This document shows positions 26,688-34,632 of a stretch of DNA of 64,000 nt, in pieces. Both the position numbers and the translations under genes were made by a program. The first letter of the stretch is position 1. Every line of letters starts with the position of its first letter. Source of the stretch: Aureispira sp963837355 (lineage in GTDB: Bacteria; Bacteroidota; Bacteroidia; Chitinophagales; Saprospiraceae). A model generated the notes under the pieces. It worked only from the letters and a program-made list of their open reading frames with translations, did no database searches and was not told the DNA's origin. The stretch lies in the NCBI GenBank assembly GCA_963837355.1, contig CAWIMY010000002.1:186001-250000 (forward strand). Direction: 5' to 3'.

Positions 26688-26700
26688 AGCGTTGGGCGTA
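26688..26700. repeat. Isolated copy of the 3.3-kb repeat core
   Basis: AGCGTTGGGCGTA is identical to the core of the tandem array at 3274-3640 and lies in the divergent gap between the large amidohydrolase and the alpha/beta hydrolase genes. It is a single short copy, so chance is possible. Confidence 0.4.
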
Positions 26701-26821
26701 GCGTCGGTATTGTTAGCCGATTCGACCCCATTTTGGCCTTTCTTTTGAACAGCCTAGAATAGGGATTTTTGTAGCGCAATAGTTTAAGTGCCTGCTAACT
26801 TTCCATGAAAAGAATGATACA

Positions 26822-27646
26822 ATGAGTAGTTACCTTTGGCATCAACAATCTAAAATTGCGTACCAGTGTACTGGGCAGGGTACCGTTTTAGTACTGTTGC
26901 ATGGCTTCTGCGAAGATAGGACGATGTGGGCGGATTTGGTGCCTCTTTTGTCGAAAAAGTACAGCGTTCTGACGATTGATTTGTCTGGTTTTGGCGAATC
27001 GGACTTGCTGGCGGAGGCGAGTATAGCTGCAATGGCTCGCGCCGTCTATGCCGTGTGGCAGCACGAAGGGTTGGGGCGCGCCGTCTTAATTGGACACTCG
27101 ATGGGCGGTTATGTTGGCTTAGAACTAGCGCGGCAGTTTCCCGACTGTCTGTTGGGCTTGGGCTTGCTGCATTCTCACCCATTCCTCGATTCGGAAGAAA
27201 AAACCAATAACCGTCTCAAGACCATTCGCTTCATCGAACGGCACGGCATTGCTCCCTTTGCAGGGCAGTTTGTTCGCAACCTTTTCCCGCCCGCTTTCCT
27301 ACAAGAGCACAAAGCATTGGTAGAAGAGTTGATCCACCAAACGGCTATGCACCATTCCGATGCCGTGGTAGCGGCCTCCAATGCCATGATCCATCGCCAA
27401 GATCATTCGGAACTGTTGCGCCAGTTGGCTATTCCTGTATTGATGGTCATTGGCACTGCGGACAAGGCCATTGCCCCCGAACACAGTTGGGCACAGTTAT
27501 CGTTGCCCTCAACAGCAAGTGTCCATATTTTGGAAGAGGTAGGGCACATGGCCCAAGTAGAAGCGCCTGCCGAAACCTTGGAAATCATGGTTGATTTTCT
27601 AGAGTTTTGCCAACAACAGGCCGTTTTGTTATCAGACGTTGTTTAA
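26822..27646 (+). CDS. Alpha/beta-fold hydrolase
   Basis: A cytoplasmic 274-residue hydrolase with the full catalytic set: LLHGFCEDRTMW (oxyanion HG), the nucleophile elbow GHSMGG (VLIGHSMGGYVGLELARQF, about residue 91), an Asp in the IGTADKAIAPEH region, and His in EEVGHMAQVEAP. The profile is that of small esterase/lactonase-type hydrolases (EstB/MhpC-like) with unknown substrate. No signal peptide. It is divergent from the large amidohydrolase and 15 bases upstream of a lipoprotein gene in the same direction. Confidence 0.9.
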   Translation: MSSYLWHQQSKIAYQCTGQGTVLVLLHGFCEDRTMWADLVPLLSKKYSVLTIDLSGFGESDLLAEASIAAMARAVYAVWQHEGLGRAVLIGHSMGGYVGLELARQFPDCLLGLGLLHSHPFLDSEEKTNNRLKTIRFIERHGIAPFAGQFVRNLFPPAFLQEHKALVEELIHQTAMHHSDAVVAASNAMIHRQDHSELLRQLAIPVLMVIGTADKAIAPEHSWAQLSLPSTASVHILEEVGHMAQVEAPAETLEIMVDFLEFCQQQAVLLSDVV

Positions 27647-27661
27647 CCAGAAATAAAAAAC

Positions 27662-28480
27662 ATGATGCGTTTATTTGCTTTTATAGGTTTATTGGCGCTA
27701 CTTTTTTGTAGTGCTTGTCAAGAGCCCGAAGAAGGTTGCCAAAATCCTCGTGCCGTCAATTTTGATCCTTCCGCCGATGTCGATCCTGAGGGTATTTGTC
27801 AATATTATCAACTTCAATTACAATGGCAACATTATTCGGCTATGGTTCCTGACGATACCTTACAGCAATTTGAGCGGTTAACAGACGCTGTAGGGGAGGA
27901 ATTTTACCTGGAACAGTGCAATTGGTTGGGGAGTAACGTTTATTTGACCCCCGTGGGTAGCAACAATCCGCCGCCCTCTCCTGCTACTGTATTGTTGTAT
28001 AATTATAATGGGACAACGATTATTGCGGAAGATAATTTTTTCTCTATAGACTTGGAGCGCTACAGCGACGATGCCGTAGGTTGGGATGTCTTGGATACGT
28101 TCGACCGTTTGAGTTTTCAGCTGGGCATTGATCCTGATTTTCAGAATGTTAATCCCAATTTGACCAACATCAATCAACATCCACTTTCCTTGACGGCGAT
28201 GCCTTATTTGCACGATAGCACTTTGCAATATTTTAAGACCTTGGAAATTGTGGCCGTGCAGCCCAACAACAACAATGCGAGAATTACGGTTAATTTGTCC
28301 GATGTTTTTCCGTTTACCTTTCCTTATAATATTCGGATTAAAGATGGAGAAACCACACGGATTCGGGTACGCCTGAATTATGATATTTTGTTTGCTCGGG
28401 TTTCGTTTAGCAATGATCCTGTAGCAATTATTGCTGACAAGCTGCGGCAAAATATCCCTTTGGCGGTTTCGGTTTATTAG
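27662..28480 (+). CDS. MbnP-like lipoprotein
   Basis: The 272-residue protein has a lipoprotein signal (MMRLFAFIGLLALLFCSAC, lipid anchor at Cys19). The next segment, GCQNPRAVNFDPSADVDPEGIC, is a Bacteroidota motif of the G-C-x-x-P-x-A-x-N-x-D-P type. The body has the MbnP-like pattern: WLGSNVYLTPV, FSIDLERYSD, FDRLSFQLGIDPDFQNVNPN, then LKTLEIVAVQP-like and VTVNLSDVFPF-like strands. MbnP is a periplasmic partner in copper or methanobactin handling in other bacteria, but in Bacteroidota the domain is widespread and its ligand unknown. The start may be Met1 or Met2. The ApbE gene follows after 73 bases. Confidence 0.7.
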   Translation: MMRLFAFIGLLALLFCSACQEPEEGCQNPRAVNFDPSADVDPEGICQYYQLQLQWQHYSAMVPDDTLQQFERLTDAVGEEFYLEQCNWLGSNVYLTPVGSNNPPPSPATVLLYNYNGTTIIAEDNFFSIDLERYSDDAVGWDVLDTFDRLSFQLGIDPDFQNVNPNLTNINQHPLSLTAMPYLHDSTLQYFKTLEIVAVQPNNNNARITVNLSDVFPFTFPYNIRIKDGETTRIRVRLNYDILFARVSFSNDPVAIIADKLRQNIPLAVSVY

Positions 28481-28553
28481 ATGCCAAGCGCTCTTTTAGT
28501 ATCCAGTGTTGGCCATCCGTTCCCTTGTTTTGGGGTTCTTTATTAGTAATAAA

Positions 28554-29624
28554 ATGCCTTATACTATGTTTTTTTCTATGTTACGGACGGCTACGGCCTT
28601 GCTTTTTATAGTGCTCGCCCTAAGCGCCTGTACCCAATCGGTAGCCGATAAATCCACTCTTAAAAAAGACCAATTGGTTGGGGAAACGATGGGGACGACT
28701 TTTTCTGTGTCCTATTTGTATGAGGAGCAACGGGATTTGTCGCTGCCCTTGACGGAACTGTTGTTGGAGTACAACAACGCCGTTTCTACCTATATTCCAA
28801 CCTCAGATATTGCGCGGCTTAACAAGGGTGTGGTAGACTCCCTGTTATTACCTAAAGACAACTATTTGATAGAAAATCTACGCATGGCCAAGCAAGTGTA
28901 CCAACAAAGCGAAGGTTGGTTTAACCCTTGTGTGATGCCGCTGGTGAATTACTGGGGATTTGGGTATACGCAGAAAAAAATGATTACTCAGGTAGACAGC
29001 GCCCAAGTAGACAGCTTATTAAGTTTGGTAGATTTCGAGTCGGTGCAATGGGAAACGCGGGGCGATAGTATCTTATTGCGCTGGCGACCTCTGGTACAGC
29101 TAGATTTGAGCGCTTGCGCCAAAGGCGATGCCGTAGACCGTGTTTGTTATGCTTTAGACAGCTTGGGCTATGCCCATTATTTTGTAGAAATCGGTGGTGA
29201 AGTACGCGCCAAAGGTAAAACGGTCAGTGGTTTCCCTTGGCGGACGGGCATCCGAAAACCCAAAGAAGGCAGCGCCTTAAACGCCTTGCAAGTAGCTGTC
29301 GAGTTGTCGGATATTGCCTTGGCGACCTCTGGTAATTATGAAAATTATTACGTCGATAGCCTTACGGGCACCAAATATGCCCACACCATCAATCCACACA
29401 CGGGTTACCCCGAACGAAATACACTGCTCAGTGCATCTGTTTTTGCGCCGACTTGTGGAGAGGCAGACGCCTTTGCCACGGCTTTTATGGCGATGGGCTT
29501 GGAAAAAGCACTGGCTCTTGCCGAGCGCTTGCCACAGTTAGAAGCCTACTTTGTGTACAGCTTGGAAGATGGCAGTTTGGCCACGCAGCAGACGAGTAAG
29601 GTAGCGAAGTACTTACTTGATTAA
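28554..29624 (+). CDS. apbE: FAD:protein FMN transferase ApbE, lipoprotein
   Basis: Transfers FMN from FAD to threonine residues of membrane redox proteins in the periplasm. Lipobox LALSAC follows a short signal (MPYTMFFSMLRTATALLF), so it is outer- or inner-membrane anchored. ApbE landmarks: GETMGTTFSVSYL, SAYI-like NAVSTYIPTSDIARLNKG, WGFGY, SACAKGDAVDRV, HYFVEIGGEVRAKG, ALATSGNYENYY and YAHTINPHTGYP, the magnesium and flavin-binding motifs. From 28554 it is 356 residues, the usual length; ATG 28566 or 28578 are alternatives. The flavinylated partner protein (for example a Na-NQR subunit) is not in the window. A strong terminator follows. Confidence 0.93.
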   Translation: MPYTMFFSMLRTATALLFIVLALSACTQSVADKSTLKKDQLVGETMGTTFSVSYLYEEQRDLSLPLTELLLEYNNAVSTYIPTSDIARLNKGVVDSLLLPKDNYLIENLRMAKQVYQQSEGWFNPCVMPLVNYWGFGYTQKKMITQVDSAQVDSLLSLVDFESVQWETRGDSILLRWRPLVQLDLSACAKGDAVDRVCYALDSLGYAHYFVEIGGEVRAKGKTVSGFPWRTGIRKPKEGSALNALQVAVELSDIALATSGNYENYYVDSLTGTKYAHTINPHTGYPERNTLLSASVFAPTCGEADAFATAFMAMGLEKALALAERLPQLEAYFVYSLEDGSLATQQTSKVAKYLLD

Positions 29625-29670
29625 TAAATGCGTTGCTCCCGCCTCCTTAAATAACAATTCACTTATTTCA

Positions 29671-29706
29671 AAAATCCCTCTATACCCTACGGCGTAGAGG
29701 GATTTT
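29671..29706 (+). terminator. Terminator of apbE
   Basis: AAAATCCCTCTA and TAGAGGGATTTT form a perfect 12-bp stem with a 12-base loop, 46 bases after the stop. Confidence 0.8.
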
Positions 29707-29831
29707 CCCTTTCTAATCGTAGCCCTTTTACATCAACCAAGATAATTTTACAACAAAAAATAGAAAAATAAAGTAATTTTTACTACTTTTATACAATAAG
29801 CCTTATTTTTAGCAAATAAAAACATCAACCA

Positions 29832-30482
29832 ATGGCTACTGTATTAACAAAGGAAGAAAAAAGATTAGAATACCTCTATTCAGAAAGTTTAGCAGGAATT
29901 CTACAAACGATGATGAATTTATCAAATCCTTCTGTACAGGCAGCGCCTACGTTTTGGTTGTTTGGGCTGGGCGAGGATCATCGGTTGTTGTTTATGGAGC
30001 GTGTCGCGGAGGGGGCACTGGGTAGTACAAAAATCAACTTTGTAGAGGTGTTTAATTTGGCTTTTCAAAAAGAGACCGCCACGTTGGTATTGTGTTGTTA
30101 CAAACCCAATGGAGTATTGGAGCCAACAGCACTAGACGAGATTTTAATAGAGCGCTTGTTTCAGATCGGGCAATTGGTGTCCGTCCCTGTGGTAGACTAT
30201 TTGCTTGTGGCAAAAGCTACTTATTTCACCTTCAAGTACTCGGGTTGGCTGGCCGAAATCGAAGAGCGATTTGATGGCGCAGCTTCTTGTACCCAAGAAG
30301 CCATTAAAGCACAAATTGCGGCTATTTATGCGCGTAGAGGGGGACACATCAAGCAAAAGATCGAAGTCTGCCCGCATGCCGAACGCTTGAATATAGCGCG
30401 CCAACTCAAAGCCTTGCACTTGGATATTCGAACCATTGCAACAACGACACAACTAACAAAGCAAGAAATAGAAGCTTTGTAA
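29832..30482 (+). CDS. RadC-like protein with degenerate JAB metal site
   Basis: A 216-residue protein whose central region (about 70-150) aligns with the RadC/JAB domain: VFNLAFQKETATLVLCC, then CYKPNGVLEPTALDEILIERL, IGQLVSVPVVDYLLV and YFTFKYSGWL. In functional RadC/JAB domains the second segment reads HNHPSG....S..D; here both histidines are replaced (C-Y-K for H-N-H) while the aspartate remains, so metal-dependent peptidase activity is unlikely. The C-terminal ~40 residues carry the pattern DIRTIATTTQLTKQEIEAL, seen at the end of many Bacteroidota Rpn-like proteins. The role is unknown. It is convergent with the amidase gene. Confidence 0.75.
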   Translation: MATVLTKEEKRLEYLYSESLAGILQTMMNLSNPSVQAAPTFWLFGLGEDHRLLFMERVAEGALGSTKINFVEVFNLAFQKETATLVLCCYKPNGVLEPTALDEILIERLFQIGQLVSVPVVDYLLVAKATYFTFKYSGWLAEIEERFDGAASCTQEAIKAQIAAIYARRGGHIKQKIEVCPHAERLNIARQLKALHLDIRTIATTTQLTKQEIEAL

Positions 30483-30497
30483 AAGTAGTCTAGTACC

Positions 30498-31430
30498 TTA
30501 ACGATTCAGCTGAGTCTCTATTTTACCCTTTACCCATTGTGCTGTTTTGAGGGCAGCAGTAACACGCGCTTGACGGGTGCGCGGGTTGGTTATAAACAAA
30601 GCATCTGTCTTGGAGGTGTGAAAGCCCCACTCTTCTAAAATCGCCCCAAACCAATAAAATTCTTGTAAATCGGTTTCTCGCAAGATCTGAAAATTGACCT
30701 CAAAATCGACATCGCCGTCGGCACTGGTTTGGGTACGGTAATTCCAGCCGCGCCCTACGGCATCCCGTGCGTGGTTAAAATGTGCGGTAGCAATTTCATC
30801 AGAAAAATTATTGCCACGGGTATTAAAGACCATAAAACCCCGCGTCGCGTCGAGCTTGGCAGCGCTGTTACTGCTAGAAATGGCATTGGAATGAAACGAA
30901 TGCAGGTAGCCCACATAGCCACGGCGCAACCAACTGCGAATTTCTTCGGTGCGGTCAGATAAGGGCGTGTCTTTGTAGGGGTGGTAGGTACGCACACACA
31001 GAATATTGGCCTTGGTACAGGCTTCGATAAAAGCTTCTGCCGCGATTCGGTTTTCGTACCCTTCGTAATAATTACCATTTTCATGCAATTCTACGCCCGC
31101 ATGGTAAGCGCGCTTGCCCGATGTTACATAGCGACCGCTATCATCGATTCCTCCATGACCTGCATCGACAAAAACGACAAACCGGCGCTTCCCAAAATGG
31201 AGCATGTCCGAATTTTGCTGAAACATCGCTTCATAAACTTGCTTAAGGCGGGCTTGGGTTTTTGAGCCTGCAATACCATCGGCGGTCAGATCATACAACG
31301 ACTGAAATAACTTAACGGCCCGCTCTGTCGCAGGGCCAAAATCACCGTCTACGATGACATTACGGTTCAGTACTTTTCGGAGTCGATATTGTAAATTTTT
31401 TACGTTGTCACCTTTATCGCCTAATCTCAT
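30498..31430 (-). CDS. N-acetylmuramoyl-L-alanine amidase with N-terminal peptidoglycan-binding domain
   Basis: A PG_binding_1 domain at residues 1-70 (LGDKGDNVKNLQYRLRKVL ... VDGDFGPATERAVKLFQ) is joined to an Amidase_3 domain (about 85-300). Zinc and catalytic residues are visible: VDAGHGG (His), a Glu in GYENRIA, HSFHSNA (His), and the C-terminal Glu in ILEEWGF. It would cut the amide bond between MurNAc and L-alanine. It has no signal peptide and begins directly with the wall-binding domain, as in phage-type endolysins or effectors delivered by contractile systems, whereas housekeeping AmiA/C proteins are exported. It lies in the same direction as pyruvate kinase upstream, 39 bases away. 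Confidence 0.88.
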   Translation of the reverse strand: MRLGDKGDNVKNLQYRLRKVLNRNVIVDGDFGPATERAVKLFQSLYDLTADGIAGSKTQARLKQVYEAMFQQNSDMLHFGKRRFVVFVDAGHGGIDDSGRYVTSGKRAYHAGVELHENGNYYEGYENRIAAEAFIEACTKANILCVRTYHPYKDTPLSDRTEEIRSWLRRGYVGYLHSFHSNAISSSNSAAKLDATRGFMVFNTRGNNFSDEIATAHFNHARDAVGRGWNYRTQTSADGDVDFEVNFQILRETDLQEFYWFGAILEEWGFHTSKTDALFITNPRTRQARVTAALKTAQWVKGKIETQLNR

Positions 31431-31469
31431 GGTTGTTGTATTTTGTAGAATTTAATGGAAGTAGTAAGG

Positions 31470-32904
31470 TTAGTCTACCACAGAAATTTTTAGCATGTTG
31501 GTTTTTTTGCGTTCATGCAAAGGCATAGAGCCTGTATTGATAACGATATTGCCTGACTTTAAGTACCCGCCTTGGATCAAAAAATCTTGTACATCGTGGA
31601 TGGTACCATCCGTACTAGTGAATTTGTCATAATAGAAGCAACGCACCCCCCAGACCAAACTCAACGTCTTCAGCATATTGACATCTGACGAAAAGATAAA
31701 AATGTGTTGGCGGGGGCGATAACTGGAAACCATGAAGGCCGTGTAGCCTGATTTGGTCATTCCAATAATACAGTGGGCATCTACTTGGCGCGCAATTCTA
31801 CAGGCATTGTAACAAATCGCATCAGACAGAAAGGAGTCCGATTCTTCGGAAGGGGTAAGAGAGCGGTAATATACGTTGTCCATTTTTTCCGCTTCGGCAA
31901 TGATGTCGTTCATGGCTTCCACCACCTTAATGGGGTGAATACCCATTGCCGTTTCTCCACTTAACATCACCACATCCGCTCCGTCCAATACAGCGTTGGC
32001 GACATCAATAATTTCTGCGCGAGTAGGTGTTGGGTTTTTGATCATGCTGTCCATCATTTGGGTAGCCACAATCACGGGTTTGGCTTTCTGGATACATTTG
32101 GCGACGATCATTTTTTGAAGCATTGGCAAGCGCTGCATCGGCACTTCTACTCCCAAGTCACCCCGCGCTACCATTACGCCGTCGGTCGCTTCGATAATCT
32201 CGTCGATGTTCTCAATCGCTTCTGGTTTCTCAATTTTAGCAATAATTTTGGCGCGCGAGCCTTTGGCCTGAATCATCTTGCGCAATTCATAAATATCCTT
32301 GGCGGTACGCACAAAGGACAAGCGCAATCCAATTAAAATCATATCGCAAAATAAACTCCAAATCCTTCAAATCTTTTTCCGTCATCGACGGCAAGCTAAT
32401 CTTGGTTTGTGGCAAGTTGACCCCTTTGCGCGACGCTAGATATTCGCCATACAAGACTTCTAATTTCACTTCGTCGGTGCCATTGGTAGACCGTACAATC
32501 AATTGTACATTGCCATCGTCAATTAACACCTTCTCGCCTACTTGCACATCTTTGGCAAATTGCTTGTAGCTCATGTACACTTTATCGGCAGTACCGATAC
32601 AAGGTTCATTAACAAAGGTGAGGATATCGCCTTTTTTTATGGGAATTTTGCCATTCTCCATTTGCCCTACCCGCAGTTTGGGGCCTTGCAAATCAGCTAA
32701 TACGGCAATATTGGTTTTGTATTTTTTGTTAATATGCTGAATGTATTCATAAACTTGCACATGATCTTCGTGGCTCCCGTGCGAAAAATTGAGGCGAAAG
32801 GCATCCACCCCTGCTTTGACCAGCCCCAGTAAAGTACTGTAATTACTAGAGGCAGGGCCGATGGTTGCAAGGATTTTAGTTTTCTGAAAGTTACTGATTT
32901 CCAT
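31470..32904 (-). CDS. pyk: Pyruvate kinase, with a +1 frameshift
   Basis: Converts phosphoenolpyruvate and ADP to pyruvate and ATP. The N-terminal part (from ATG 32904, MEISNFQKTKILATIGPASS) has RLNFSHGSHEDH and DLQGPKLRVG. The C-terminal part has IIAKIEKPEAIENIDEII, MVARGDLGVEVP, KPVIVATQMMDSMI, TRAEIIDVANAVLDGADVVMLSGETAMG and the allosteric-type C domain. The two parts lie in different frames. Removing one base near 32319-32321 joins them as FNWIALSFVRTAKDI, the exact family sequence, giving 477 residues, a normal length. All catalytic motifs are otherwise intact, so an assembly error is the likeliest explanation, unless the genome carries a second copy. Confidence 0.85.
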
Positions 32905-33155
32905 AGTGGTGTGGCGTGTTTTTGAAACATTGGTGGATAGATTGCGTACCTATTAAAAGGTAGGCATGGGAAGCGGGCTAGGAACGTTGGCAAGGGCAAA
33001 ATATAGCCCTTCTTTTACCGCTTCCTTATTCTAAACTTCTTATACTGTGCTTATGTTGGATAAAATAAGCATTCTTTGAGCAAAGCGCTTAACTTTTAGC
33101 GTTATTTTTTCAAGTGCTTTTTCTGCATTTTATAACAATTAACTAGTCGTGTCGT

Positions 33156-34178
33156 ATGAATAACAAACGGGTACTGGTAACAGGGGGAACAGGTTTTGTA
33201 GGCGCTTACTTGTTGCGCTATTTATTAAAAGCGGGCTATGCCGTGCGGGCCACTAAGCGCGCCACTAGTTCGATGGACTTGGTCGCTGATATCCAAGACC
33301 AATTGGAGTGGGTAGAAGGCGACATTTTAGACCTTGCTTTTATCGAAGAAGCGATGCAGGACATTCAGCAAGTCTACCACTCCGCAGCAATGATTTCTTT
33401 TGATCCCAAACAAGTAACGCGCATGATGAAAATCAATGTCGAAGGCACCGCCAATGTGGTCAACGCAGCGTTGTACGAAGGGGTGGAAAAATTCGTCCAT
33501 GTCAGTTCAATTGTTGCGCTGGGGCGCAAAGAATTCCAGCCGCACATCGACGAAAGCATCCAATGGGAAAATTCCAAAGAAAACTCCAACTACGCCATTA
33601 GTAAATTTCGAGCCGAATGCGAGGTTTGGCGGGCGCGGGAAGAGGGTCTCAAAATAGCCATTATCAATCCCTCTACAGTCATTGGTGCAGGCTATTGGAA
33701 AGAAGGATCTTGCCGCTTGATACAAGAAGCCGCGCGCGGTATGCGCTACTACCCATCGGGCAGCACTGGATTTGTAGATGTGCGCGATGTGGCGCGCGCC
33801 GCCATTGCCCTCATGGAAAGTGATATTGAAGGCGAACGCTACATTGTCAACGGCGACAACCGTTCGTTCAAAAATTTCTTTAGCACGCTCTCCAAAGCCC
33901 TCGATAAAAATCCTCCCCAATGGGCGGCCCCCAACTGGATGCTCAGTACCTTTTCGCGCTTGGATTGGCTGCGCTCCAAATTGGCCAATAATACGCCTTT
34001 GCTCACGCGCGAGGTGCTCAACAATGTACAATCTACCTATTATTATAACAATGAAAAAATCATTGCCGATTTGCAATTTGAATTCACGCCGTTGGATAGT
34101 TGTTTGAGAGAGACGGCACAGGTGTATTTGGAGAGCCAGCAACGGCATCCTAGTTATGGAGTGTTGGCGTTGGTGTGA
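33156..34178 (+). CDS. NAD-dependent epimerase/dehydratase family protein
   Basis: An extended short-chain dehydrogenase of 340 residues. The Rossmann motif is VTGGTGFVGAYLLRYLL (GxxGxxG, residues 7-13). It also has VYHSAAMISFDP, the catalytic YAISKFRAE (YxxxK), INPSTVIGAGYW and VRDVARAAIALME. The profile is closest to dihydroflavonol-4-reductase-like proteins of Bacteroidota, of unknown substrate. It stands alone between pyruvate kinase (divergent) and the accessory island, and its 3' side is followed by short T-rich direct repeats and not by a clear terminator. Confidence 0.88.
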   Translation: MNNKRVLVTGGTGFVGAYLLRYLLKAGYAVRATKRATSSMDLVADIQDQLEWVEGDILDLAFIEEAMQDIQQVYHSAAMISFDPKQVTRMMKINVEGTANVVNAALYEGVEKFVHVSSIVALGRKEFQPHIDESIQWENSKENSNYAISKFRAECEVWRAREEGLKIAIINPSTVIGAGYWKEGSCRLIQEAARGMRYYPSGSTGFVDVRDVARAAIALMESDIEGERYIVNGDNRSFKNFFSTLSKALDKNPPQWAAPNWMLSTFSRLDWLRSKLANNTPLLTREVLNNVQSTYYYNNEKIIADLQFEFTPLDSCLRETAQVYLESQQRHPSYGVLALV

Positions 34179-34194
34179 TTGTTCTGTTCCTTTT

Positions 34195-34244
34195 TAGAAA
34201 CCTTTTTTTTCCTTAAACAGACCTAGAAAACCTTTTTTTTCCTT
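34195..34244. repeat. Two near-identical 20/21-base direct repeats at the island's left side
   Basis: TAGAAACCTTTTTTTTCCTT (34195-34214) recurs as TAGAAAACCTTTTTTTTCCTT (34224-34244) with one extra A. They lie between the epimerase gene and the inverted-repeat element. Confidence 0.65.
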
Positions 34245-34268
34245 GTTCCTGTGTAAATTACCGAACAA

Positions 34269-34584
34269 TAGAGGTTATTACGAATGGGGTTGTACAGAGA
34301 TAAAAAGAGAGATTTTTTTCTCAACCGAGCTTGCGAGTTCACAAAGTAATCAAGACTCGCGAAGCGATCTGATCTATTTGATACTGTGTATCGAATAATC
34401 AGCTTTAGTTCATCCCGATTTTATCGGGATGGGGTCAATTTTTAACACTCGCAAAGCGATCTAGTTAGTTTGTACGATGTACAGACTCGCTAGCCTAGTG
34501 AGGGGAAAAGATACTTTTTTCACCACAACTCAACGCACAGCGTTCACGAGCAAAGCGAGCTAAATCTATTCGTAATAACCTCTA
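34269..34584. mobile_element. 316-bp hairpin-rich element bounded by 17-bp perfect inverted repeats
   Basis: TAGAGGTTATTACGAAT (34269-34285) is matched by its exact reverse complement at 34568-34584. Inside are several short hairpins in series: GATAC-TGT-GTATC (34380-34392), a 9-bp stem CATCCCGAT/ATCGGGATG (34411-34431), TGTAC-GAT-GTACA (34471-34483), CTCGCTAG/CTAGTGAG (34486-34502) and AACGC-ACA-GCGTT (34532-34544). ACTCGCGAAGCGATCT recurs as ACTCGCAAAGCGATCT about 90 bases later. It has no coding frame. The ends can also be read as a TA duplication around 15-bp terminal repeats, the form of a Tc1/IS630-type MITE. Alternatively it may be a structured RNA belonging to the ATPase-nuclease pair that starts 48 bases downstream. 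Confidence 0.65.
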
Positions 34585-34632
34585 ATAGATGCCTAATCAA
34601 AAAGATTAAAGTTTTAAGAAAGCACTAGCCTT

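Noticed and set aside
34269..34584. Retron msr-msd RNA (complementary ends upstream of a defence operon)
   Set aside because: No reverse transcriptase gene is encoded nearby; only the general idea of a structured RNA remains open.
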